Source: Streptomyces sp. G-G2 (GTDB lineage Bacteria; Actinomycetota; Actinomycetes; Streptomycetales; Streptomycetaceae). From it: a DNA stretch of 64,000 bases. This document shows positions 45,632-54,203 of the stretch, one piece after another (the stretch's first letter is position 1; each line of letters opens with the position of its first letter). The translations under genes were made by a program, and so were the position numbers. A model generated the notes under the pieces. It was given only the letters and a program-made list of their open reading frames with translations. It made no database searches and was not told the origin of the DNA. The DNA is taken from NCBI RefSeq assembly GCF_030063135.1, contig NZ_JASISO010000032.1, positions 1-64,000 on the forward strand, given 5' to 3'.

Positions 45632-45663
45632 AAAGAGGACCCAGTGGGTCCTCTTTCTTTTTT
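45632..45663 (+). terminator. Rho-independent terminator of the tRNA-Asn operon
   Basis: AAAGAGGACCC (45632-45642) and GGGTCCTCTTT (45646-45656) form an 11-bp stem with a 3-nt loop, followed by CTTTTTT. This is the most classical intrinsic terminator in the window. Confidence 0.92.
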
Positions 45664-45805
45664 GTCCCGCTCGGGAACCGGGCAGCCCTCGTCACGGTCT
45701 CCCGGGGCAGGCGAAGCCGATCATGCGAAGCATCCGAGGCAGGAGATCGTATGAGCGGCTATGCTGCGGCAGACAGCGCGTACACATGTGCGCGACGCGC
45801 CGTGA

Positions 45806-45879
45806 GGGGCGGTAGCTCAGCCGGTTAGAGCAGCGGACTCATAATCCGTCGGCCGTGGGTTCGAGTCCCACCCGCCCCA
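45806..45879 (+). tRNA. tRNA with CAT anticodon (elongator Met, or Ile2 if lysidine-modified)
   Basis: A 74-nt cloverleaf: acceptor GGGGCGG/CCGCCCC with discriminator A, anticodon loop CTCATAA, T-arm GTGGGTTCGAGTCCCAC. The first acceptor pair G-C excludes initiator tRNA. CAU-anticodon tRNAs can be elongator Met or TilS-modified Ile2; the sequence alone does not settle this for me. Confidence 0.93.
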
Positions 45880-46006
45880 CTGCGAGCCGCAGGTGAAGAA
45901 ACGATCTCACCTGCGGCTTTGGCGTTTTCCCAGGGATATCCGCCCCCTCGCATCCGGCCGTCGGCCGCCCCGCACCCCGCCGACCGGGCGCCGTGCCGAA
46001 GGGGCG

Positions 46007-47173
46007 TCAGAAAGTCTCCGTCTCGTCGGCCAGGTCGCGCAGTACGTCGTCCAGGTTCTGGCGGCGGGCGTAGACCGCGCGGCGGCGGACCGCGCCCGAG
46101 CCGTCGCGCAGGAGGGCGGCCAGCGTCTTGGCCGCGTGGTCGAGGTCGCCCGCCGCCGCCAGTTCGGGGGCGACCAGGTCGAACAGCGCCTCCGCCAGGT
46201 CCGCCGCCGGAACCTCCGCGCCCGAGTACGGGTCCAGGCCGAAGCCCTCCAGCCCGTCGTGGGCCGCCCGCCAGCGCGCGAGGCGCAGTACGTCCTCCCG
46301 TACGACCGGGTCGGGACGGTGTTCGGCGATCTCGCGCAGGGCGGTGGCGACCAGGGCGCGGACCAGTTCGGCCTGGAGCACGGCCGTGTCGATGTCCGGG
46401 GACATGTCGGGGGCCCGGATCTCAAGGGTGGGCCAGTGGTCGGACGGGCGGAGGTCCCAGTAGACCATCTTGGTGTCGAGGGCCGCCCCGGAGCCGAGCA
46501 GGGCCTGCACCGAGCGCTGGTAGTGGGCGGTGGAGGTGAAGTGCGGCGGCAGCCCGGCCGACGGCCAGGTGGACCAGGCCATCGCGCGCCAGCTGGCGTG
46601 GCCGGTGTCGCGGCCGCCCCAGAACGGCGAGTTGGCGGCCAGCGCGATCATCGTGGGCAGCCAGGGCCGGACCCGGTTGGCCACCGCCACGGCGGTGTCC
46701 ATGTCGAGGGTGCCGACATGGATGTGACGCCCGCAGGTGACCAGGGTCTCGGTGAGCGAGCCGAAGCGGCGGGCCATCTCGCGCTGGCGCGGCTCGTCGT
46801 CGCTCAGGTGCAGCGGTCCCGGTACGGGCACGACGGGCGAGGGGCTGGCCAGCAGGCGGCAGCCGTGGGCGCGGGCGGCCTTGGCGAGGGTGCGCCGCAG
46901 GGCGGCGAGGTCCTCGCGCAGACCGTGGGCGGTGTCGGCGACCGGGCTGGAGATCTCCACCTGGTAGCGGGTGCCCTCGGCGTGGATGTGGTGCGGGTCG
47001 CCGGCAGCGGTGGCGAGGACCTGCTCGGCGGCCGGGGCCAGCCGGAAGGTGCGGGCGTCGACGAGGAGGAACTCCTCCTCGACTCCGAGGGTGAGGGGAG
47101 TCGTCCCGGAGCGGCCGGGGACCTCAGGACTCCGGACGGTGTTGCTCGTGGTGCTCTTGCCAGGTTCGATCAC
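46007..47173 (-). CDS. Carboxylate-amine ligase, YbdK type (glutamate-cysteine ligase 2 family)
   Basis: A 388-aa ATP-dependent ligase. LTLGVEEEFLLVDARTFRLAP is the GCS2/YbdK opening, YQVEISSP and CGRHIHVGTLDMDTAVAVANRVR follow, and LEIRAPDMSPD is the metal-binding segment. YbdK shows weak gamma-glutamylcysteine ligase activity; the true product here is unknown (mycothiol producers do not need glutathione). The GTG at 47173 with GGGAGG 4 nt upstream is the start. Confidence 0.88.
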   Translation of the reverse strand: MIEPGKSTTSNTVRSPEVPGRSGTTPLTLGVEEEFLLVDARTFRLAPAAEQVLATAAGDPHHIHAEGTRYQVEISSPVADTAHGLREDLAALRRTLAKAARAHGCRLLASPSPVVPVPGPLHLSDDEPRQREMARRFGSLTETLVTCGRHIHVGTLDMDTAVAVANRVRPWLPTMIALAANSPFWGGRDTGHASWRAMAWSTWPSAGLPPHFTSTAHYQRSVQALLGSGAALDTKMVYWDLRPSDHWPTLEIRAPDMSPDIDTAVLQAELVRALVATALREIAEHRPDPVVREDVLRLARWRAAHDGLEGFGLDPYSGAEVPAADLAEALFDLVAPELAAAGDLDHAAKTLAALLRDGSGAVRRRAVYARRQNLDDVLRDLADETETF

Positions 47174-47508
47174 TACGCCTCCCTGGACATTCGAGTCGTT
47201 TCATCATGAGCTGAACGCGTAGGGGTGAGCGCACGTCGATTCGGTCAAATGTCCGGTGATAGTGGCGAGTTAGCGGCCGGACCGGCCCTCGCGCGGGGGC
47301 CCGGAGTCCTGTGGTGCGCAGGGGGCGGGAGGTGAACCCGGCGGCCGGGGAGGACGGGACGGCGACGGTCCCCGGCGGGCCGGAGAGGGCGGGACGGCAA
47401 CGGTCCCCGGCGGCCGGGGAGCGCCGCGCGGCCGCGGGGTGGCCTCGCTTCGATGTGGTGGCCATCAATTCGGTCGAGGGCGCGGGGCGTGGGCGGTTAG
47501 CATCCGAT
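47174..47508. other. 335-bp divergent gap before the MFS gene
   Basis: No gene seen. It holds a 23-bp direct repeat with one mismatch, GGGACGGC(G/A)ACGGTCCCCG + GCGG, at 47356-47378 and 47391-47413, and a possible promoter at its right end. The open frame from 47311 in phase with the MFS gene is probably not translated. Confidence 0.6.
47498..47503 (+). promoter_or_regulatory. -10 element of a possibly leaderless MFS mRNA
   Basis: TAGCAT lies 5 nt before the GTG start at 47509, the right distance for transcription to begin at the start codon itself. There is no ribosome-binding site, and the -35 region is unclear. Confidence 0.4.
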
Positions 47509-48888
47509 GTGACTCGTGCGACCCCACGGACCCAGTCCGACGACGCGGCCCCCGGCAGTCCCGACGGCCGTTCCGGCGGCCCCCCGCAGGTCTCCGGCGA
47601 CGACGGCCCCTCCGACGCCGGCCCCTCCGACGACGGCGGCTCCGGCGGCGGCGCGAGGCGGCGCATATTCGCCGACCTCACCCCCTTGCGGACCTCCCCC
47701 GACTACCGGCGGCTGTGGGCCGGGAGCACCATCTCCTGGATGGGGCAGGCGATGACCGCCCTCGCGATCTCGCTCCAGGTCTACGACATCACCCGCTCCA
47801 GCCTCGCCGTCGGCCTCGTCGGGCTCTTCTCCCTCGTCCCGCTCGTCGTCTTCGGCCTCTACGGCGGCGCCATCGCCGACACCCTCGACCGGCGCAAGCT
47901 CGGCCTCTACAGCTCCTGCGGCGCCGCCGTCCTGTCGGTGGCGCTGGCCACCGCCGCGCTGGCCGGCTACCACCGGGTCTGGTTCCTTTACCTCGTCGTC
48001 TCGCTCCAAGCGGTCTGCGGGGCGCTCACCTCACCCGCCCGCTCGGCCATGATCCCCAAGCTGCTGCCGCCGGAACAGCTGCCCGCCGCCAACGCCCTGA
48101 GCTCGCTGACCACCACCTTCGGCTTCACCGCGGGCCCGATGCTCGGCGGCCTGATCGTCGGCTGGTGGGGCTACCAGGCGGCGTACCTGATCGACTCCGT
48201 CGCCTTCTCCGCCGCGCTCTACGCGATGTGGCGGCTGCCCGCGATGCGTCCCGAGCGCACCGACGGCAGCACGGGGCGGGCCTCCGTCGTGGACGGGCTG
48301 CGCTTCCTCGGCACCCGCCCCAACATCCGGATGACCTTCTTCTCCGACATGTGCGCGATGGTGCTGGCCCAGCCCAAGGCGCTCTTCCCGGCCATCGCGA
48401 TCGCCTGGTACGCCGGCGACGCCAAGACCGTCGGCCTGCTCGTCGCCGCGCCCGCCGTCGGGTCCCTGCTGGGCGGCCTCTTCTCCGGCTGGCAGGGGCG
48501 GATCCGGCGGCACGGGCTGGCCATCTTGATCTCCGTCGCCGCCTGGGGGCTGGCCGTCGCCGTCTTCGGGCTGACCCGCAACCTCTGGCTGGGCCTGCTC
48601 TTCCTGGGCCTCGCGGGCTGGGCCGACACCATCTCGATGGTGTTCCGTACGACGATGCTCCAGGCCGCCACCCCCGACGACATGCGAGGCCGCCTCCAGG
48701 GCGTCTTCATCGTGGTCGTCGCGGGCGGCCCCCGGCTCGGTGACTTCCTGGCGGGCAGCGTCGCCCAGTTCACCTCACCGGGGGTCGCCATCACGGGCGG
48801 CGGGATCGCGTGCGTACTCGTCCTCGCGCTCCTGGGCCTGCGCTGGCGCGGCTTCGCCCGCTACGACGCCCGCTCGCCGCAGGCCTGA
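47509..48888 (+). CDS. MFS transporter (enterobactin/macrolide exporter-like, 12 TM)
   Basis: A 459-aa transporter. A 45-residue Asp/Gly/Ser-rich N-terminal tail precedes LRTSPDYRRLWAGSTISWMG, the typical start of the MFS_3 (EntS/MefA-like) group. About 12 helices follow, with GGAIADTLDRRKL as motif A. The C-terminus is complete. Substrate is unknown; relatives export siderophores or macrolides. Start GTG at 47509 chosen from the -10/leaderless arrangement; upstream in-frame sequence is low complexity. Confidence 0.85.
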   Translation: MTRATPRTQSDDAAPGSPDGRSGGPPQVSGDDGPSDAGPSDDGGSGGGARRRIFADLTPLRTSPDYRRLWAGSTISWMGQAMTALAISLQVYDITRSSLAVGLVGLFSLVPLVVFGLYGGAIADTLDRRKLGLYSSCGAAVLSVALATAALAGYHRVWFLYLVVSLQAVCGALTSPARSAMIPKLLPPEQLPAANALSSLTTTFGFTAGPMLGGLIVGWWGYQAAYLIDSVAFSAALYAMWRLPAMRPERTDGSTGRASVVDGLRFLGTRPNIRMTFFSDMCAMVLAQPKALFPAIAIAWYAGDAKTVGLLVAAPAVGSLLGGLFSGWQGRIRRHGLAILISVAAWGLAVAVFGLTRNLWLGLLFLGLAGWADTISMVFRTTMLQAATPDDMRGRLQGVFIVVVAGGPRLGDFLAGSVAQFTSPGVAITGGGIACVLVLALLGLRWRGFARYDARSPQA

Positions 48889-48904
48889 GGCGGGAGCGCG
48901 GCGG

Positions 48905-49300
48905 TCACGCCTCGACCGGGTCCCGGGTGCGGTCACCGCCCGCGTCGCCGGTGTTGACGGTGGCGGTCGGTTCGAACAGCAGGATGGAGACCTCCTCCTC
49001 GGCCACCGGGCAGTGCTCGGTCCCGCGCGGTACGACGTACAGCTCGCCCGGGCCGAGCGTCACCGCGTCCTCTCCGCGGGAGTCCCGCAGGCGGATCGTG
49101 AGGGTGCCGCTCACCACGAGGAACAGCTCGTCCGTCTCCTCGTGCGTGTGCCAGACGAAAGAGCCGAGCAACTTCGCCGCCCGGACGTCGTAGTCGTTGA
49201 CCCGGGCGAGCCGCCGGGGCGCCCAGTGCTCGTCGAAACCGGCCAGGGAAGCCGCGATGTCCACCTTCTGGCGCTGGGTACTGCGGTCTGTCGTCGTCAT
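48905..49300 (-). CDS. Cupin-domain protein
   Basis: A 131-aa single-cupin protein. Motif 1 is WHTHEETDELFLVVSGTL (metal ligands His, His, Glu) and motif 2 GELYVVPRGTEHCP (His). It resembles small cupins that act on or bind small acids, but no substrate can be named. It converges with the MFS gene, with stops 16 bp apart. Confidence 0.87.
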   Translation of the reverse strand: MTTTDRSTQRQKVDIAASLAGFDEHWAPRRLARVNDYDVRAAKLLGSFVWHTHEETDELFLVVSGTLTIRLRDSRGEDAVTLGPGELYVVPRGTEHCPVAEEEVSILLFEPTATVNTGDAGGDRTRDPVEA

Positions 49301-49369
49301 GGGGGAAGGGTGCCCCGGCCGTGCGCCGGCGGTCTTGTACGTTCTTGACGCGCGGAGCTCGCGGGGCGC

Positions 49370-49522
49370 GTGCCCACGGGCCGTCCCGTCCGGCTGACGC
49401 CGGTCCGGCGCCTCCGTACGCTCGTCACCGCCGCGGTGACCGCCCTCGCGCTCGCCGGGGCGCCGACCGGGCCACCGCCGCGGCGGCCGGGACGCCGAAC
49501 TCGGGGAACCCGCCCACGAGGT
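49370..49522 (+). pseudogene. Relic of a secreted-protein gene (signal peptide with frameshift)
   Basis: From GTG 49370 the frame reads VPTGRPVRLTPVRRLRTLVT then AAVTALALAGAP, a good signal peptide. After about 49465 the coding signal moves to another frame (ATAAAAGTPNSGNPPTRFS), which supplies the expected cleavage region and mature N-terminus. The homology-like signal stops at 49522, where the antisense peptidase gene ends. I read this as the 5' end of a secreted-protein gene broken by a one-base frameshift and truncated. The parent family is unknown. Confidence 0.5.
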
Positions 49523-51007
49523 TCAGTCGGCCCGGCAGGTCAGGTCCTTGCCGGGGAGCCTGCCCGTGGCCAGGTAGGCCATGGCACTCGTGTCCGCGCA
49601 GGAATTGCTGCCGTTGACGATGTGCCCCTCCCCGCCGGCGACGGTGACCATCCGGGAGCCGTGCAGTGCCCGGTGCATGGCCCGGCCTCCGGCCAGGGGC
49701 GTCAGGGGGTCCCACTCGTTCTGCACGATGAGCGCGGGGACGTTGTTGTCCACCGCCGTTCTGGGCTCGCTGCCCGGCTTCCAGAAGGCACACGGCTTGA
49801 TGTTGGCGTCGAAATCGCCGGACAGCGGATACCGGGTCCGGTCGCGGATCGCGTCGTGGCGGTACTGCTGCGGATCGCTCGGCCATGACGCCCGGGTGTC
49901 GGCGCACAGCACGGCCCAGGCGCTCGCGTCATCGTTGTCCGGGGGAACGTCGCGGGCGGACGCCGGAGGGACGGGGCCCGTTGCCTGCCCGGAGGTCCCG
50001 GGCTTCTTGCCGTCGGCCGTCTCCTTCAGTCCGGCGACCCAGGCGGCGGCCTTCTCGATGCGCGCGAACACGGCGCGCTGAGCGCGGATGCCGTCACCGC
50101 TCAACAGCGCCCCGCCGTCCTCGATGGGGGTGCGGTCGGCCCTGGTGACGAGGTCCCAGAAGGTCGTGCGGACCGCGGCCGGTGTGCGGCCCAGGCCGTA
50201 CGCCGCGTGCCGCCGGGCCGTCCACTGGGTCCACCGTGTGAAGGCGAGTTCGGCCCTCTCGGCCTGCGCGGTGAACATGCCGCGCCCGTAGCCCGCGGGG
50301 TCGGCGGCGCTGTCCAGCACGAACCGGTCGGTCCGCCGGGGGAACAGCTGCGTGTAGACGGCTCCGAGATAGGTGCCGTAGGACATCCCCAGGTACGAGA
50401 TCTTCTGCTCGCCCAGTGCGGCGCGGATCGCGTCCATGTCGCGCGCGGTGTTGCGGGTGGTGAGGTGGCGCAGTGTGCCGCCCGCCGCGGCCTGGCACTT
50501 GGCGGCCACGGTACGGGCCCGCTCCACATCCCTCGCGAAGGTCCCGGCCCTGTACGGGCGTTCGGTGTCCCGGTCGTCGTCGGTCAGCCCGCAGCTGACG
50601 GGAGAGCTGTGCCCGACGCCCCTGGGGTCGAACCCGATGAGGTCGTACTGCCTCCGCACCGTCCGCGAGAGGTGCAGTGCCGGGTCCACGGGCATGTCCA
50701 GGCCCGGTCCGCCGGGTCCGCCGGGGTTGAGCAGCAGCACTCCGCGCCGCTCCTTCGCGCTGCCCGCCTTGATCCGGGATATCGCGATGCCGATCGTCCT
50801 GCCGCCGGAATCGCCGTAGTCCAGGGGCACTTGGACAGTCGCGCACTGAAAGGAGGCGGGGCTGCCCGCGTCGCACCGCTGCCATCGGAGCTTGTGCTGC
50901 GCTGCGGTCGGCTCGGACGCGCTGAAGGCCGGTTCGGGAATCGACACCGAAAGAAGAACCGCCGCGGCGCCGAAAGCCAGGACAGACGCTGTGCGTGGAT
51001 TCCGCAT
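49523..51007 (-). CDS. Secreted tripeptidyl aminopeptidase-type hydrolase (S33, TAP)
   Basis: A 494-aa exported alpha/beta hydrolase. The signal peptide MRNPRTASVLAFGAAAVLLSV ends near AFS-AS. The oxyanion region LLLNPGGPGGPGLD, the nucleophile Ser in GMSYGTYLG, Asp in QNEWDPLTP and His in GEGHIVNGSNSC make a complete triad; the last part is the TAP C-terminal domain. Relatives (Tap, SlpD/E of Streptomyces) remove tripeptides from secreted proteins. It follows the DUF4190 gene by 5 bp in the same direction. Confidence 0.92.
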   Translation of the reverse strand: MRNPRTASVLAFGAAAVLLSVSIPEPAFSASEPTAAQHKLRWQRCDAGSPASFQCATVQVPLDYGDSGGRTIGIAISRIKAGSAKERRGVLLLNPGGPGGPGLDMPVDPALHLSRTVRRQYDLIGFDPRGVGHSSPVSCGLTDDDRDTERPYRAGTFARDVERARTVAAKCQAAAGGTLRHLTTRNTARDMDAIRAALGEQKISYLGMSYGTYLGAVYTQLFPRRTDRFVLDSAADPAGYGRGMFTAQAERAELAFTRWTQWTARRHAAYGLGRTPAAVRTTFWDLVTRADRTPIEDGGALLSGDGIRAQRAVFARIEKAAAWVAGLKETADGKKPGTSGQATGPVPPASARDVPPDNDDASAWAVLCADTRASWPSDPQQYRHDAIRDRTRYPLSGDFDANIKPCAFWKPGSEPRTAVDNNVPALIVQNEWDPLTPLAGGRAMHRALHGSRMVTVAGGEGHIVNGSNSCADTSAMAYLATGRLPGKDLTCRAD

Positions 51008-51012
51008 CAGGA

Positions 51013-51417
51013 TCAGTTCCCCGTGAGCTGCTGGCGGACGCACTGCTCGTACTGCTGGAAACTGTCGGGCTGGTAGCACTTCTGCGTCTCGTTCGCGTAC
51101 CAGACCATGAAGAAGGCGACCAGGACGGCCACCACGATCGCGACGGCTGACGTCACCACGCCGGTGATGGCCTTGCCCCGGCCGCTCCGGGTCGGACCGC
51201 TTCTCACCAGGGCGCTGATGCCAAGGACCAGGCCGACGAGGCCGAGCAGGCCGCCGAAGAAGAAGACCGAGGTGCCCAGGCCGGTGACGCCCAGCACCAT
51301 GGCGGCTCCGGCCAGCCGGTTCTTGGGGCCCTGCGGGTGGGGGCGGTGCGGGACCGTCCCACCGGTCCGGGCCGGTGCCGTGTGGTACGGCGGCATCTGG
51401 GTCCCTTGCGTGTTCAT
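51013..51417 (-). CDS. DUF4190-type membrane protein
   Basis: A 134-aa protein: a Pro-rich cytoplasmic N-terminus, then two transmembrane helices (GAAMVLGVTGLGTSVFFFGG, GVVTSAVAIVVAVLVAFFMV) around LGLVGLVLGISALVRS..GRGKAITG, the DUF4190 core, and a 25-residue extracellular tail with two Cys. Function is unknown. The ATG at 51417 has GGAGG 7 nt upstream. It is likely co-transcribed with the TAP peptidase and divergent from the two-component system. Confidence 0.85.
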   Translation of the reverse strand: MNTQGTQMPPYHTAPARTGGTVPHRPHPQGPKNRLAGAAMVLGVTGLGTSVFFFGGLLGLVGLVLGISALVRSGPTRSGRGKAITGVVTSAVAIVVAVLVAFFMVWYANETQKCYQPDSFQQYEQCVRQQLTGN

Positions 51418-51556
51418 CAGCCATCCTCCGGTCGAGTGCTCAGGGGGCTGATTCTCGTTTCGGGAGACGTGAGCGCACATCGCGGGAAGGCGGGAGGATT
51501 TCCTCCCCCGATCGGGGGAGGGCCCCGGCAGGCCGGCCGGTCATACTGGTCGGATC

Positions 51557-52777
51557 ATGATCTGGGGAATACGGCCGCTGCTGCGCGGCTCCACGTACGC
51601 GGGAATGTTCTTCGCCTATTGCGGTGCTCTGGCGAGCATTCCGCTGCTGCCTTTCGCCATGCTGTCGACGCTGGTGTGGCCATCCGCTCCCTATGGCATG
51701 AAGGCCGTTCTGACCCTCCTGGTCTGGGCGGCGCTGATCGGTACGGTCGGTCTGGCCCGCACCACGCGGCGGGCGCTGATCGCGTTCGCCCGCAGGCTGC
51801 TGGGGGTGCCGTTGCCGGACCCCGCGGCGTCGGGCGGCGACCGCTGGCGGACTCCGCTGTGGCTGCTGCTGCACGTGACGCTGGGGTGGGCGGGGGCACT
51901 GACCAGTGGGGTGCTGCTGCTCATGGGGGTGACCCTTCCGTTCGGCGGTGAGGCGGAGCTGAGTCTGTTCGGCTGGTCACTGCGGGCGGACGGCGGCTGG
52001 CAGAGCTGGACGCTGGGGCTGTGCTTCCTGCTGCTGGCCGCGGTGGGGTGCGTGGTCGTGACGGGAGCCCTGCGCCGACTGGCGCCGAGGCTGCTGGGGC
52101 CTTCGTCGGCCGAGCGGCTCGCGCTGGCGGCCGAGCGGGAACGGGCGCTGGCCGAACGCAACCGGCTGGCCCACGAGTTGCACGACTCGATCGGTCACAC
52201 ACTGACGGCGACCACGATCCAGGCGGCGGTGGCGAGCGAGGTGCTCGCCGCCGACCCGGCGGCGGCGCGGGCCGCCCTGCGCAGCATCGAGGAGTCGTCC
52301 CGGGCCGCGCTGGAGGACCTGGACTACGTCCTGGGTGTGCTGCGCGATCAGCGGGCGGGGACGGCACCGACCCGCACCCTGGCCGACCTGCCCGAGCTGA
52401 TCGACCGGCTGCGGCACGCGGGCGCGACGGTGGAGCCGGAGCTGTCGGGCGACTGGGCGCAGGTGCAGGGGACGCTCTCCCGGGCGGCGTACCGGATCCT
52501 GCAGGAGGGCCTGACGAACGCGCTGCGGCACGGGGCGGGCGGTCCGATCGAGCTCCGGGTGGCGGCCACCCCGGACAGCCTTGAGCTGGGCGTGGTCAAC
52601 AGGACCGGACCGCCGACGAGCGCGGGCCCGGGCACCTTCCCGACGTCCGGGCACGGCATGCCCGGTCTCGCCGAACGCGTGCGGCTGCTGCACGGCGAGA
52701 TCGAGGCGGGCCCGCGGGGGACGCGGCACTGGCGCCTGGCGGTCCGCCTGCCGGTACCCGCATCGGCGGCGGTATGA
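51557..52777 (+). CDS. NarL-type sensor histidine kinase (HisKA_3)
   Basis: A 406-aa membrane kinase with about four transmembrane helices in the first 170 residues and very little extracellular sequence, suggesting a membrane or intramembrane signal. The dimerisation domain carries the phospho-acceptor His209 in ERNRLAHELHDSIGHTLTAT. The ATPase domain has the N-box ILQEGLTNALRHG and the G-box HGMPGLAERVRLL. The stop overlaps the response-regulator start (ATGA). The pair is divergent from DUF4190-TAP, its possible regulon. Confidence 0.92.
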   Translation: MIWGIRPLLRGSTYAGMFFAYCGALASIPLLPFAMLSTLVWPSAPYGMKAVLTLLVWAALIGTVGLARTTRRALIAFARRLLGVPLPDPAASGGDRWRTPLWLLLHVTLGWAGALTSGVLLLMGVTLPFGGEAELSLFGWSLRADGGWQSWTLGLCFLLLAAVGCVVVTGALRRLAPRLLGPSSAERLALAAERERALAERNRLAHELHDSIGHTLTATTIQAAVASEVLAADPAAARAALRSIEESSRAALEDLDYVLGVLRDQRAGTAPTRTLADLPELIDRLRHAGATVEPELSGDWAQVQGTLSRAAYRILQEGLTNALRHGAGGPIELRVAATPDSLELGVVNRTGPPTSAGPGTFPTSGHGMPGLAERVRLLHGEIEAGPRGTRHWRLAVRLPVPASAAV

Positions 52778-53535
52778 GTGGCATCGGTAAGGCCGGCATC
52801 GGCATGACCGCCCCCGGCGCGAGCGCGGCCACCGCTCCTGCGGCCACCGCCCACCCGACCGCCGATCCCGCTGACAGCCCCGTCACCCTCCTGATCGCGG
52901 ACGACGACGAAGTGACCCGCAGCGGTCTGCGGACGCTCCTCGGGGTTCAGCCGGGGATCACGGTGGTCGGAGAGGCCGCCGACGGGGTCGACGCGGTCGA
53001 ACAGGCGCGGCGACTGCGCCCGGACGTGGTCCTGATGGACGTACGGATGCCGCGCTGCAACGGCATCGAGGCCACCCGGCAACTCCTCGCCGACCCGGCC
53101 ACCGCACGGCCGAAGGTCGTGGTGATCACCACCTTCGAGAACGACGACTACGTCACCGCGGCACTCAGCGCGGGCGCCGCCGGGTTCGTGCTCAAGCGGC
53201 TCCCGGTCCGCCAGATCGCGGAGACGGTACGGGTGGTGGCGTCGGGGGAGGCGATCCTCTTCCCCTCAGCACTGCGCCGCATGGTTACCGCCCGCCCCCT
53301 GGACTCCGCCGAGGCGCTACCGAAAGCGGCGCTGACGGACCGGGAGGAAGAAGTGCTGCGGAGCATGGCCACGGGCCTGTCCAACCCGGAGATCGCGAGG
53401 GCGCTCACGGTGAGCCTGGAGACGGTGAAGACCCACGTGGGAAACGTGCTGACCAAGCTCGGCGCACAGAACAGGACGCACGCGGTGGTCATCGCCTACG
53501 AATCCGGCCTGGTGGTCCCCGGCCTCACCGACTGA
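52774..53535 (+). CDS. LuxR/NarL-family response regulator
   Basis: A 253-aa regulator. The first 35 residues are an Ala/Thr-rich extension; the receiver (37 to about 155) has the acidic pocket ADDDE, phospho-acceptor Asp89 in VLMDVRMPR, and Lys in GFVLKRLP. The GerE/LuxR helix-turn-helix (LTDREEEVLRSMATGLSNPE, LTVSLETVKTHVGNVLTKLG) is at about 188-245. Translationally coupled to the kinase. Confidence 0.94.
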   Translation: MSGIGKAGIGMTAPGASAATAPAATAHPTADPADSPVTLLIADDDEVTRSGLRTLLGVQPGITVVGEAADGVDAVEQARRLRPDVVLMDVRMPRCNGIEATRQLLADPATARPKVVVITTFENDDYVTAALSAGAAGFVLKRLPVRQIAETVRVVASGEAILFPSALRRMVTARPLDSAEALPKAALTDREEEVLRSMATGLSNPEIARALTVSLETVKTHVGNVLTKLGAQNRTHAVVIAYESGLVVPGLTD

Positions 53536-53582
53536 CAGCCCGCGGGCCACAGCTCCGGAGCCCGACGCCGGGCGCGCCCTCG

Positions 53583-53756
53583 AAGCCGCCGCAGAACCAT
53601 CCGCTCGTCGACACCACCGAGGGCACGGCCGTCACCGGCCACGACGGGCCCGGCCGGGTGCGGCCGCTGCTGGTGAGCGACGACAACGAGCTGCCGCAGC
53701 AGATCACCCGGCTCTGCACGACGGACGTGCGCCTGCCCGCGCGCAGCCGGCGCTGA
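53583..53756 (+). pseudogene. C-terminal relic of an esterase-like phytase-family gene
   Basis: The frame from 53583 reads KPPQNHPLVDTTEGTAVTGH, then RPLLVSDDNELPQQITRL and ends RLPARSRR before TGA at 53754. The blocks NHPLVDxTEGxAV and LLVSDDNE..QQITRL are the closing motifs of secreted 'esterase-like activity of phytase' proteins (PF13449). There is no start codon and nothing recognisable upstream, where the response-regulator gene ends at 53535. I read it as the 3' end of a destroyed gene. Confidence 0.65.
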
Positions 53757-53774
53757 GCGGTCCCGCTCCGCGGG

Positions 53775-54119
53775 TCAGGCGAGCTGGAGGGCGCCCCGGC
53801 GGTGGCGGGCCGGAAGCACGTCCGGGTCCGGGGCGCCCGGCCCGGCGTCGCGCACCGCGGCGCGGACGGCCGTGCGCAGCCGGGCGCGGGCGCGCCGCTC
53901 CTCCTGCGCGGCCCAGCGGCCGACCGAGGGGTCGCGCAGCAGCCGCGGCAGGCGGCGGACCACGGCCCGGCGGCGGACGGCCTCCGGCCGGACCCGGTGG
54001 CCCGCTCGCCGCGCCTCGGCGCACAGCCGGGCGCTGAAGCGCAGGTCGTCGACGGTGGCGGTGGCGGTGAGCGGCCAGGTCCCGAGGGAGCGGGCGCGGT
54101 GGTGCGCGGTGCGTGACAA
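53775..54119 (-). CDS. Conserved-looking hypothetical protein, Arg-rich
   Basis: A 114-aa basic protein (MSRTAHHRARSLGTWPLTAT, then VDDLRFSARLCAEARRAG). It is predicted mostly helical, with no signal peptide, membrane segment or known motif. Codon usage fits a real gene and no larger frame competes. I do not recognise the family. It lies between the phytase-like relic and the carboxyltransferase gene, all within an area of rearrangement. Confidence 0.6.
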   Translation of the reverse strand: MSRTAHHRARSLGTWPLTATATVDDLRFSARLCAEARRAGHRVRPEAVRRRAVVRRLPRLLRDPSVGRWAAQEERRARARLRTAVRAAVRDAGPGAPDPDVLPARHRRGALQLA

Positions 54120-54203
54120 GGGGACTCCCGGGTCAGCGCCGCCAGGTGGTTCCCGGCGGTACCTACCGGAAGCCGTGCGGTCCGCGGCCGCGGACCGCTG
54201 CCG

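Noticed and set aside
45302..45754. 150-codon frame across the tRNA-Asn array with an internal repeat
   Set aside because: The protein repeat is just the translated duplication of the tRNA genes.
45473..45879. tRNA cluster as integration site of a genomic island
   Set aside because: No integrase, excisionase or duplicated tRNA 3' end is seen in the flanks.
49370..49888. Intact 172-aa secreted protein
   Set aside because: Beyond about 49465 the frame is non-coding in character and from 49523 it is antisense to the TAP peptidase gene.
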